Positions 16,914 through 24,854 of a stretch of 64,000 bases of DNA are shown here, in pieces. A program made the translations under genes and the position numbers. The notes beneath the pieces are model-generated. The model made no database searches, was not told where the DNA came from, and saw nothing but the letters and a program-made list of their open reading frames with translations. Numbering within the stretch: the first letter of the stretch is position 1; the number at the start of each line of letters is the position of its first letter. This stretch comes from CAZAKZ01 sp964485695 (GTDB taxonomy: Bacteria > Planctomycetota > JAFGQW01), in assembly GCA_964485695.1 (NCBI GenBank), contig CAZAKZ010000001.1:57521-121520 (forward strand), read 5' to 3'.

Positions 16914-18956
16914 ATGTCCTCGCCTCGTATCAAGCTGGTCCTGCAGGGTCCCTGGGGGTCCCGCGTCTACCTGGGGGATGGATGCGACGTATCCGTGGGG
17001 CGGGGTAAGGGCAATACCCTCCCCATCCCCGACGAAAAAGCGTCCCGGGTGCATTGCCGTATCACACGGGATGGCGACGGATTTCATATCCGCGACGCCG
17101 GCAGCTCCAACGGAACCTTCGTGAACGGCATGGCCACAAAGAAGAGCCCCCTCGTCTCGGGCGACCGGGTGGAAGTCGGAGAGACCACCCTCCGCTTCGA
17201 GGTCCTGGAAGGGGAGAAATCCGGATCCCCTGGACCTCCGTCAGAGGCGGCGGACACGGTCGGGCACCACGGAAGGGAACACGGAAGGGAACACGGCAAG
17301 GAAACCGGTCTCCCCCGGAGGATCCAGAAGCTGGTGGAGCGCCTCGAGGGCCTGGAGAACCAGATCGAGAACCTGAAGTCGCTCCTGGAGATCAACCGGG
17401 ATCTCCTCTCGGAGCTGAACCGGGACAAGCTCCTGGAACTCATCATCGATACCGCCATCCGGCTGACCCGGGCGGAGCGGGGCTTCCTGATCCTGTTCAG
17501 GGAGGATCGGATGGTGTTCGAGGTGGCCCGGAACTTCCGGCGGGAGGAGGTCTCCCGGCCGGAGTACGAGGTGAGCCGGTCCATTGCCGGGGACGTGGCC
17601 CGGGACGGTAGATCCCTCATCACCGCCAATGCCGAGGAGGATGATCGATTCCAGTCCGTGCGCAGCGTGGCCCGGCTGAAGCTCCGGAGCATCATGTGCG
17701 TGCCCTTGAGCCCGGGGGGGGCGGATCAGGCCGGGCAAGGCGTCGGCGCCCTTTACTTCGACAATCGTTTCGAGGAGGGATTGTTCACCGACGAGGACCT
17801 CTTCCTCCTGGAAGCGTTCGCGGCCCAGGCGAGTCTGGCCCTGAAGAATGCCGACCTGTTCTCGGAGCTGGAACGCTCCCGGGACGAGATCGTGGAGTTG
17901 AACCGGGCCCTCGAGGGCAAGGTGGAGACCCAGCAGGTGGAGCTCGACAAGGTGCGTCGCGTGCTCGAGACGCAGCAGAACACGCTCACCTTCCAGTATA
18001 ACTACAGCCACATCGTCGGCCGGAGCCCGGCCATGGCCCGGATCCTGAAGACCCTGGACCGCATCACCGCCACCGACCTTCCGGTGCTCATCGAGGGGGA
18101 CAGCGGCACCGGAAAGGAGCTCATCGCCCGGGCCATTCACTTCAACGGCCCCCGATCGTCCAAGCCCTTCATCTCCGAGAACTGTGCGGCCATCCCGGCC
18201 GGCCTGTTCGAGAGCGAGCTGTTCGGGTACGTCCAGGGGGCGTTCACGGGGGCGGACCGGAACCGGGAAGGTCTCATCGAGCTGGCGCACGAAGGGACTC
18301 TCTTCCTGGACGAGGTGGGCGATCTGGACCTCGACATGCAGAAGAAACTGCTCCGGGTCCTGCAGGAGGGCGAGGTCCGGCGGGTCGGGGACAAGAAGGT
18401 GCGCAAGGTGGACGTGCGCGTCGTGAGTGCCACCAACCAGAACCTGGAACGCATGATCCGGGAGCGGAAATTCCGCCAGGACTTCTACTACCGCCTCTGC
18501 GGCGTGAGCCTGCGGATGCCCCCCCTCCGGGAACGGGCCGAGGACATCCCCCTCCTGGTGGACCATTTCATGAAGGCCATCGCCCGGAGCGAGGGGGAGG
18601 GACAGTCTCGGGACATCGATGCAGGGGCCCTCAAGGCCATGACCGCCTACGGGTGGCCGGGCAACGTCCGGGAGCTGGAAAACGAGCTGCAAAAGGCCTG
18701 GCACCTGACCGAGACCACCATCACTGTGGAGGATCTGAGTCCGGCCGTGCAGAAAGGAGGCGGGGGGATTCTGGAAGAGGAGGACCGGCAGCGGCCTTTA
18801 CGGGAGGTCGTGGATCGCGTCGAACGCCAGCTTCTCCGGGAGGCGCTGGATCGATTCAAGGGCAACAAGTCCAGGGTGGCCAGGGCCCTCGGTCTGAGCC
18901 GGGTGGGACTTCGAAAGAAAATGGCCCGGCTCGGTCTCATGGGTACCGAGACGTGA
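16914..18956 (+). CDS. FHA-GAF-AAA+-Fis sigma54-dependent transcription activator
   Basis: 680 aa. Domains in order: FHA (about 5-98, with RVHCRI and SSNGTFVNG), a charged linker with three GREH-type repeats, a coiled coil and GAF domain (about 170-312), a second coiled coil, an AAA+ domain (365-590) and a Fis-type helix-turn-helix (640-675). The AAA+ part has Walker A GDSGTGKE (395-402), the sigma54-contacting GAFTGA (442-447) and Walker B LFLDEV. It should open sigma54 promoters in response to a phosphothreonine partner through FHA and a small ligand through GAF. It stands at the head of the FHA/pilus-like gene run. No clear -24/-12 element was found nearby. Confidence 0.92.
   Translation: MSSPRIKLVLQGPWGSRVYLGDGCDVSVGRGKGNTLPIPDEKASRVHCRITRDGDGFHIRDAGSSNGTFVNGMATKKSPLVSGDRVEVGETTLRFEVLEGEKSGSPGPPSEAADTVGHHGREHGREHGKETGLPRRIQKLVERLEGLENQIENLKSLLEINRDLLSELNRDKLLELIIDTAIRLTRAERGFLILFREDRMVFEVARNFRREEVSRPEYEVSRSIAGDVARDGRSLITANAEEDDRFQSVRSVARLKLRSIMCVPLSPGGADQAGQGVGALYFDNRFEEGLFTDEDLFLLEAFAAQASLALKNADLFSELERSRDEIVELNRALEGKVETQQVELDKVRRVLETQQNTLTFQYNYSHIVGRSPAMARILKTLDRITATDLPVLIEGDSGTGKELIARAIHFNGPRSSKPFISENCAAIPAGLFESELFGYVQGAFTGADRNREGLIELAHEGTLFLDEVGDLDLDMQKKLLRVLQEGEVRRVGDKKVRKVDVRVVSATNQNLERMIRERKFRQDFYYRLCGVSLRMPPLRERAEDIPLLVDHFMKAIARSEGEGQSRDIDAGALKAMTAYGWPGNVRELENELQKAWHLTETTITVEDLSPAVQKGGGGILEEEDRQRPLREVVDRVERQLLREALDRFKGNKSRVARALGLSRVGLRKKMARLGLMGTET
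17268..17303. repeat. Three 12-bp tandem units in the FHA-GAF linker
   Basis: CACGGAAGGGAA twice, then CACGGCAAGGAA. It is in frame and encodes a GREHGREHGKE-type linker segment. Confidence 0.9.
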
Positions 18957-19537
18957 AGATCCGGAGGACGGCCCAACGAGGAGGAGTCAGGTGGAAACGT
19001 AGTTTCCTCTTATTGGGGGTAACAAAGTTTCCATGGGCGATCTTCACAGGAACGGAGTATCGTTGTACCATCTCTAACATACATGGTAGTAACCTGTTAT
19101 TTTAATACTCGAGAAGGTCGAAGAAGGCATGTGATTTGCATCCGGACAATCCGGGCAGGATTTCTGCTCACCTTGGATTGCGATTCGTGCCCGGTTCATC
19201 CATCCTGCATGCCGCCCAGGAACGAGGTTTCCATCTGTACAAGGGATGCACGAGAGCACCGCGGGCCTGGAAGCCTGGTTCCAGGTTGCATAAGCGGGAT
19301 CCGGGGCCTTCGGCCCGGATCAACAGCCCGGATAGTCAGGCTGGAAGCAATGTCTCAAGGATTCTCTTTGGGATTGTCTCCGAAGCATCCCGTGCTCGAG
19401 TCGAGTTTTTCCACTAAAGTATCGCGGGAGTCGTTCGCAATCCGGGTGTCCGCGAAGCCACGCGGAACCGACACCCCGAAGGGGGTTCGGATCCGGAATC
19501 AAGCAAGCATCTGATTATCGAAGGTTGGCAGGGCAGG
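18957..19537 (+). other. Gene-free gap between two FHA genes
   Basis: About 580 bp with no supported gene. A weak hairpin GGAAAC/GTTTCC (18993-19007) followed by TCTTATT lies just after the activator gene and could be a poor terminator. The segment 19050-19120 is AT-richer than its surroundings. No convincing promoter was recognised. Confidence 0.35.
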
Positions 19538-22195
19538 ATGGCAAATACATCCAGATACAAGCTCATTGTCCAGGATGAGAGCGGTTTCAGGGAGTTTGCA
19601 CTGGGGCCGGATCCGGCGGTGGTCGGGCGTTCCCCGGAGAACACGGTGTGCATCGATCACGGTTCCATTTCTCGCCGACATAGCGAGTTCCGGTTTTCTC
19701 CGGAAGGCGTGGAGGTGCGAGATCTGAGCTCCTCCAATGGAACCTTCGTGAACGGCAAGAAGATCGACCGGCAGATCGTGAAGATGGGAGACGAGGTCAA
19801 GTTCGGCCAGGTCGTGGCCAGGCTCTTTCCCGGCCCGGAAGAACCCGATCCCGAGCCCGAGGGGAAGCCAGTTACCCAAGAGCCGGTTTCCCAAGAGCCG
19901 GTTTCCAATGAGCCAGTGTCCGAAGAAGTAGAACTCGGAGAGATTTCCCTCGAGACCCCCTCCCCAGCGGTGGCCGCACCCGCCGAAACCTCGGACTACA
20001 CCTTGATCATCGCCGAGGGCGAGAACGCAGGCGATCGGTATCCACTGGGAAAAGAGCGAGTGACCCTCGGACGCTCCGGCTCCAATCCCATCCAGATCAA
20101 GGGTCTGGGGATTTCCGGAACCCATGCGGAGATCGTCTGGGAGGGCGACGTCCCGATCCTGCGGGACCTGGACAGCACCAACGGCATCCTTCACGGCGGC
20201 AGCAAGGTCCTGGAACTGGGGATCAAGAACGGGCTTGCAGTCCACATCGGCAAGGTCGCCATACGCTTCGAGGGCCCCGCGGACGAGATCCAGATCGGAA
20301 TGGAGGAAGAGGCACCTCCCCCCGTCTCCCGGGAGGAGGACGAGACCCTCCAGTTCCGGCACCTGTCGGAAACCGAGGTTCCGGCCCGGCGTAGAATGGC
20401 CATCCCGGCCCTGGCCCTCCTGGTGCTGGCCGTAGCGGCAGCCACCTATTTCTTCCTCCAGCCCACTTCCTCGAAGAACCTGGGCGGCGGGAACATCACG
20501 GCTCCCACGGACAGTCTCCTGGTCGAGGGATTCAGCGCCGAGGAGACGGATGCCGTTGACATGTGGCCCCTGGAGGACGCCGGAGGCGGGGAGCTCACCC
20601 GGTCGGCCGCGGCCCTCAGGACCGGTCGGTTCGGTTACATCCTAGCCCGGGCGGAGGATTCAGATCCGACCCGTCTGACCCTCGCCCTGCATCGCACCTC
20701 TTTCCAGGTGGATGGCCGGCGCCGGTATTCGCTGACCGGGGCCGTCCGTCGCGCCGACGGCGCTGCCAGGGCCACCCTCATGCTTCGATTCCTGGGCAAG
20801 TCCGGGGAGATCATTCAGGAGGTGTACGGACCCTGGATCACCGGGGAGACCTACGAGGCGGTGGAGATCTCTCCCACCGTGCCCGAGGGCTGCACCGCGG
20901 CCCGCGTCGGTCTGGCCGCCCTTGGCGGTGGGGGGTCCATACACTTCGACGACATCGTGCTGAAACCCTCGAACCTCACGCCCCTCCTGGTGACGCATCC
21001 CTGCAACCGCTTCACCATCGAAATTTCGCCGCACGGATCCTGGAGTCTCCGGGACGATTCCCGCTGGGTTCTGAGCCGGTTCGAATACTTTCTCGTCTCC
21101 GGGAAGAACCGCTTTTCTCAGACTCTCTGCACTCGACCATCCGGGGCGGGTCCGGAAAAGAAGGATGGTGTGACGCGGTTCCGGGGGCGTTTCCAGGGCC
21201 CCGAAGGCACAGGAGACCCAAAGGAGATCGGCTGGACGGCGCAGGGGGCAGACGAGGTCACCTTCGCGTACCAGGCCTGGCCGGGAACCGGAGCCGCCCG
21301 GGAGGGGATCTCCTTCCATCTCCGCAAGGAGGACCTGAAGCAGGGCCTCCTCGTCCAGGCCGGAACCGAGGTGACACCCCAGTCGGGATCGTTTTCCATC
21401 GAGGGGTGCAACGCCCTGGTCATCGGCTCGGGCGCCCGACCGATCCGATTCGTGTTCGAGGCCTCGCTGGACATCGACCTCCGGGTGATGGAGGACACGG
21501 TAAAAGTGGACGTCTCGCGGGTGTCGGGTAGCGGAAACCCCATACAGCTGAAGCTGCAGACCTCCCTCATCGATCTCATGGCAGGAGCCACCACCGCCCT
21601 CTCGAAGGGCCGAGAGGCCTTGGGCCGGGAGCGATTCGGTGAGGCCTTCCGGCAGCTCAACCGGGTGCTGCGAGAGTTCCCGGTGAAGAGGGAAAACGTC
21701 GAGGAGGCCAAGAAGCTGATCCAGCAGGTCCGGCAACGCTTCGCGGAGCAGAAGGACGGTGTCCAGAAGCGAGCCGAAGATGCCGTGGCCTTCAAGGACA
21801 GAGTCGCCCTTGCCCGCGTCCTCGAGGAAGCCAAGGCGCTCCAGGCAACCTACCGGGACACGCCTGTGGAATCCGAGGCCTCGGTCATCGTGGAACGCCT
21901 TCGATCGGCCCTGAAAACGGCGACGACCAAGGAGATGGAAGCGTTCGCCCGGAAATACCTGCTCCTGGCCCGGGATTTCAAGGATCGTGGCGACGTCCAC
22001 CTCGCGGGACACTACTACAAGACCGTCATCGAGCGCTGCAAGGGGACGCCTTGGGCCGCGACGGCCGTCAAGGAAAACGACGACATGAACAAGGTCGTCA
22101 AGGACGTGGAGAAGACAAAGAACGTGGAGGAACCAGGACGTTCCGGAAATCCCCGGGAGGCCGGGAAGCCGGGCCCCGGAAAAAATAGTCAGTAG
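19538..22195 (+). CDS. Double-FHA membrane protein with large extracytoplasmic part
   Basis: 885 aa. FHA1 (about 7-95) has GRSPENTV, SRRHSEF and SSNGTFVNG. FHA2 (about 153-245) has the same layout but a weaker loop (SGTHAEI, DSTNGILHG). One membrane helix lies at about 287-307. Outside, a beta-sandwich, carbohydrate-binding-like region (about 325-490), a second beta-rich part and a C-terminal helical/coiled-coil part (about 690-870, TPR-like FRQLNRVLREFPVKRENVEEAKK) follow. FHA domains bind phosphothreonine, so this could link kinase signalling to an envelope structure. The linker between the FHA domains is a 15-bp tandem array. It comes 120 bp before the PilM-PilN fusion gene. Confidence 0.8.
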   Translation: MANTSRYKLIVQDESGFREFALGPDPAVVGRSPENTVCIDHGSISRRHSEFRFSPEGVEVRDLSSSNGTFVNGKKIDRQIVKMGDEVKFGQVVARLFPGPEEPDPEPEGKPVTQEPVSQEPVSNEPVSEEVELGEISLETPSPAVAAPAETSDYTLIIAEGENAGDRYPLGKERVTLGRSGSNPIQIKGLGISGTHAEIVWEGDVPILRDLDSTNGILHGGSKVLELGIKNGLAVHIGKVAIRFEGPADEIQIGMEEEAPPPVSREEDETLQFRHLSETEVPARRRMAIPALALLVLAVAAATYFFLQPTSSKNLGGGNITAPTDSLLVEGFSAEETDAVDMWPLEDAGGGELTRSAAALRTGRFGYILARAEDSDPTRLTLALHRTSFQVDGRRRYSLTGAVRRADGAARATLMLRFLGKSGEIIQEVYGPWITGETYEAVEISPTVPEGCTAARVGLAALGGGGSIHFDDIVLKPSNLTPLLVTHPCNRFTIEISPHGSWSLRDDSRWVLSRFEYFLVSGKNRFSQTLCTRPSGAGPEKKDGVTRFRGRFQGPEGTGDPKEIGWTAQGADEVTFAYQAWPGTGAAREGISFHLRKEDLKQGLLVQAGTEVTPQSGSFSIEGCNALVIGSGARPIRFVFEASLDIDLRVMEDTVKVDVSRVSGSGNPIQLKLQTSLIDLMAGATTALSKGREALGRERFGEAFRQLNRVLREFPVKRENVEEAKKLIQQVRQRFAEQKDGVQKRAEDAVAFKDRVALARVLEEAKALQATYRDTPVESEASVIVERLRSALKTATTKEMEAFARKYLLLARDFKDRGDVHLAGHYYKTVIERCKGTPWAATAVKENDDMNKVVKDVEKTKNVEEPGRSGNPREAGKPGPGKNSQ
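19865..19924. repeat. Four 15-bp tandem units encoding an EPVSQ-type linker
   Basis: Units start at 19865, 19880, 19895 and 19910, and the middle two are nearly identical (GAGCCGGTTTCCCAA). They encode the five-residue repeat EPVSQ between the two FHA domains. Confidence 0.88.
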
Positions 22196-22226
22196 CCGGG
22201 GTGCCCTCCGGTCCCCGGCGCATCGG

Positions 22227-22248
22227 CTCGCGCGGTTTTTCGCGCGAG
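22227..22248 (+). other. GC-rich perfect hairpin between FHA and PilM-like genes
   Basis: CTCGCGCG (22227-22234) pairs with CGCGCGAG (22241-22248) around a GTTTTT loop. There is no T-tract after it, so it is not a standard terminator. It could be an attenuator, an RNA-processing site or a partial terminator separating the two genes. Confidence 0.5.
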
Positions 22249-22315
22249 GTAAACCTCATGACCTGGACCCAAAGCATGCATCTTTCACGGTGTCTTTCGG
22301 ACGGGAGCTGAGCGC

Positions 22316-24049
22316 ATGGCAAGAGTCGGTACCGGAATCGACCTCGGCTCCGACAGCATCAAGATCATCCAGGGGCGATTCAAGGGCGAGAGTTTCCAGA
22401 TCCTCCGGGCCAGGCGGTTCCGCCTTCCGCCCGGGGAGGATCGGCTGGCCCGGATCGGGGAGGTGCTCGAAACCACCCCCCTCAAGGGTTCGGGGCTCCT
22501 CGGCCTGACCGGCAAGGACATCATCATCCGCTACACCCAGGTACCGCCGGTCACCCCGCAGCGCCTCAAGACCCTGATGGAGTTCGAAGTGGGGGAGATC
22601 ATCGCCCAGAGCGGCGGGGACGTGGTGGCCGACTACGAGTTCCTGCCCCTGGAAGAAGGCCCCGATGAAGAAGACCTGGTCCTGCTGGGCCTGGTGAAGG
22701 ACAATTTTCTCTCCGACCGCATGAATGCCTTGGGGACCGCGGGCATACGCGTGGAGGGTGCCTGCCCCAACGCGCTGGCGCTCTTCAACTGCTTCCTCAA
22801 GAACGGCGATTTCCGGAGCGAGGAGGTCACCCTCCTCCTCAACATTGGGGCCGACAACTGCGACATTGCGCTGCAGAAGAACGCCCAGCTGATCTTCGCC
22901 CGGAACCAGTCCCTGGGCGGGAACACCTTCTCCCAGGCCCTCATGGAAGGTCTCGGAGTAGACGCGGCCCGGGCCGAGAAACTGAAACAGCTCAAGGCCG
23001 ATCTCGCGGCCCTGCTTCCCGGACAGCAGGCGGACCAGGATGCCGAGCGCCTGGCGAGGACCCTGGTGGGGCCGGCCGGCCGGCTCTTTTCGACGATTCA
23101 GTCCACCCTCACCTTCGCCAAGAACCAGTCCAAGATCTACAACCTGAAGCTGGGCCGGGTATTCCTCACCGGAGGCGGCTCGCGGCTGCGGGGCCTGGAT
23201 GCGTATCTGGCCCAGAACCTCGGCGTTCCCGTGGAGCATTTCGATCCCCTCTCCGCCGTGGACCCCTCCGCCCTCTCCCAGGAGGAGGCCAGGGAGATTC
23301 ATGGCCGGGGCATCGAGATGGCCGTGGCCCTGGGCCTGGCCCAGATGGTGGTGGATCCGAGCTTTTTCCGCATCACCCTGCTCCCGGAGAAGGTGCGGAA
23401 GTGGATGGAGTTCAAGAAGAGCACGGCCTTCATGGTGGCGGCGGGCGTGCTGCTCTTTCTATTCTTTCTCGTGTCGTTCCTGGAGGCCCGGAGTGAAAAC
23501 ACCCAGGCCGCGTCCAGGGCCTCGAAGGTCCGGACCGAGAAGACCCGACGGCTCAAGGCCTTCCGGAAGCACGGCGACCTGATGAAGCACAACGCCGAGC
23601 TTCGCCGAAAGGTCGATCTCCTGGCGCGGCGGCGGAACCTGGGTCCCGCCCTGGTGAAGGCGTGGCAGGCCGTGCAGAAGCACCTTCCTCCGGAGTTCTG
23701 GATCAAGGACCTTCGGGTCATGGCCGAGCCGTATCGGCCCAGCGGGGCAAAGAAGACGGAACGGTCGCGCCGGGGCTCCGCCGCTAGCCGGCGATCCAGG
23801 AAGGAAGAGGTGCCCGCCGGTCCGGAGCTGCCCACGGTGATCCTGATCGGCGGGGCCCGGGAGAGTGGTCGACAGCTGGTGCCGGTCCTCAATCGCCTCG
23901 AGGAGGCGCTCCGTGAGGAGAAGGGGATCCACGAGATCCAGAGAAAGGACCGGATCGGCGCCGGAAAGCTGGAGTTCACCCTCCATCTCATCATGGTCGA
24001 ACCCCCGATGAAGACCGGGAAGGACGAAAACGGGGAGGAGGCGTCGTAG
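22316..24049 (+). CDS. PilM-PilN fusion (GspL-like) inner-membrane assembly protein
   Basis: 577 aa with a GGGAG ribosome-binding site. Residues 1-345 are an actin-like PilM domain: phosphate loop GTGIDLGSDSIK (5-16), LLLNIGADNCDIAL, and the adenosine-loop block VFLTGGGSRLRGL. A short positively charged stretch and one membrane helix (about 370-390) follow. The periplasmic part has a coiled coil and a PilN/GspL-like ferredoxin fold (about 480-560), interrupted by a Lys/Arg/Ser-rich insert. In type IV pili PilM and PilN are usually separate, while in type II secretion GspL joins an actin-like cytoplasmic domain to a periplasmic one. This gene has the joined layout. It starts the assembly-platform run. 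Confidence 0.82.
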   Translation: MARVGTGIDLGSDSIKIIQGRFKGESFQILRARRFRLPPGEDRLARIGEVLETTPLKGSGLLGLTGKDIIIRYTQVPPVTPQRLKTLMEFEVGEIIAQSGGDVVADYEFLPLEEGPDEEDLVLLGLVKDNFLSDRMNALGTAGIRVEGACPNALALFNCFLKNGDFRSEEVTLLLNIGADNCDIALQKNAQLIFARNQSLGGNTFSQALMEGLGVDAARAEKLKQLKADLAALLPGQQADQDAERLARTLVGPAGRLFSTIQSTLTFAKNQSKIYNLKLGRVFLTGGGSRLRGLDAYLAQNLGVPVEHFDPLSAVDPSALSQEEAREIHGRGIEMAVALGLAQMVVDPSFFRITLLPEKVRKWMEFKKSTAFMVAAGVLLFLFFLVSFLEARSENTQAASRASKVRTEKTRRLKAFRKHGDLMKHNAELRRKVDLLARRRNLGPALVKAWQAVQKHLPPEFWIKDLRVMAEPYRPSGAKKTERSRRGSAASRRSRKEEVPAGPELPTVILIGGARESGRQLVPVLNRLEEALREEKGIHEIQRKDRIGAGKLEFTLHLIMVEPPMKTGKDENGEEAS

Positions 24050-24098
24050 CCTGATCCGTCTGGCACTCCAGACTCACAGTGCAACGGGAAGAACAGAA

Positions 24099-24854
24099 AT
24101 GGATATCGAGGAAATCTGGTCGGAGCACAAGCCGTTCATCTTGATGGTGGCCATCGGCCTCATCTCGCTCCTGGTGTTCCAGGGGCTCAAGACCGCCATC
24201 TACACAGAGGATACGAATCGTTCGGTCGTCACCGCCCGGAGCAACACCCGATCGCTCAAGACCGAGGTCCAGGTGGTCCCGGCGAGCATTCGCGAGCAGC
24301 AAGACGTGCAGGATCGTCTCGAAGCCAGGCTGCAAAAGCTCGTGAAGGAGGTGGAGCACAGGGTTTCGGACACCTACCTCCTGCCCGAGTCGAACGTCAA
24401 GTCCACCTATTCCGGAGTGCTTCAGAACACCCGGGATCGGGTGGTAGACGTAGCGAGCCAGAAGAACATCCGGGTGCCGTACGAGCTGGGCGTGCCCAGC
24501 CTCACGCCCAACACCCGGGAGGAGATGGCCCAGTATCTCCTGGGTCTCTCGGTGGTGGAGCGGGTGGTGAGCGACGCCATCGACCTCGGTGTTCGGCGCA
24601 TCGAGACCATCGAGGTGAAGCCGGGACGGGGCCGCGGATTTCTTCGCGAGACCCGGGTGATCTTCCGGATTTCCACCGACGGCGTGGTCCTCTCCGCCCT
24701 TCTGGACCGTGTCCTCGATCCCGTGGATCCCCTGATCCTCACGCAGTTCCACGTGGCCCACCCGCCCAGGGGGAGCGGGATCATCGCGACCCTGGGCCTA
24801 TCCATCCTGAAAGTGGACAACGAGAAGCCCATCAGTGAGGAGGGAGTCGGGTAG
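24099..24854 (+). CDS. PilO/GspM-like inner-membrane platform protein
   Basis: 251 aa. A short cytoplasmic N-terminus, one membrane helix (about 13-32), a coiled coil (about 60-95) and a mixed alpha/beta periplasmic domain (about 145-240) match the PilO/GspM layout. Its position right after the PilM-PilN fusion supports the call; sequence similarity alone is weak. It would bind the PilN part and connect the inner-membrane platform to the secretin. It overlaps the next gene by one base (TAGTG). Confidence 0.6.
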   Translation: MDIEEIWSEHKPFILMVAIGLISLLVFQGLKTAIYTEDTNRSVVTARSNTRSLKTEVQVVPASIREQQDVQDRLEARLQKLVKEVEHRVSDTYLLPESNVKSTYSGVLQNTRDRVVDVASQKNIRVPYELGVPSLTPNTREEMAQYLLGLSVVERVVSDAIDLGVRRIETIEVKPGRGRGFLRETRVIFRISTDGVVLSALLDRVLDPVDPLILTQFHVAHPPRGSGIIATLGLSILKVDNEKPISEEGVG

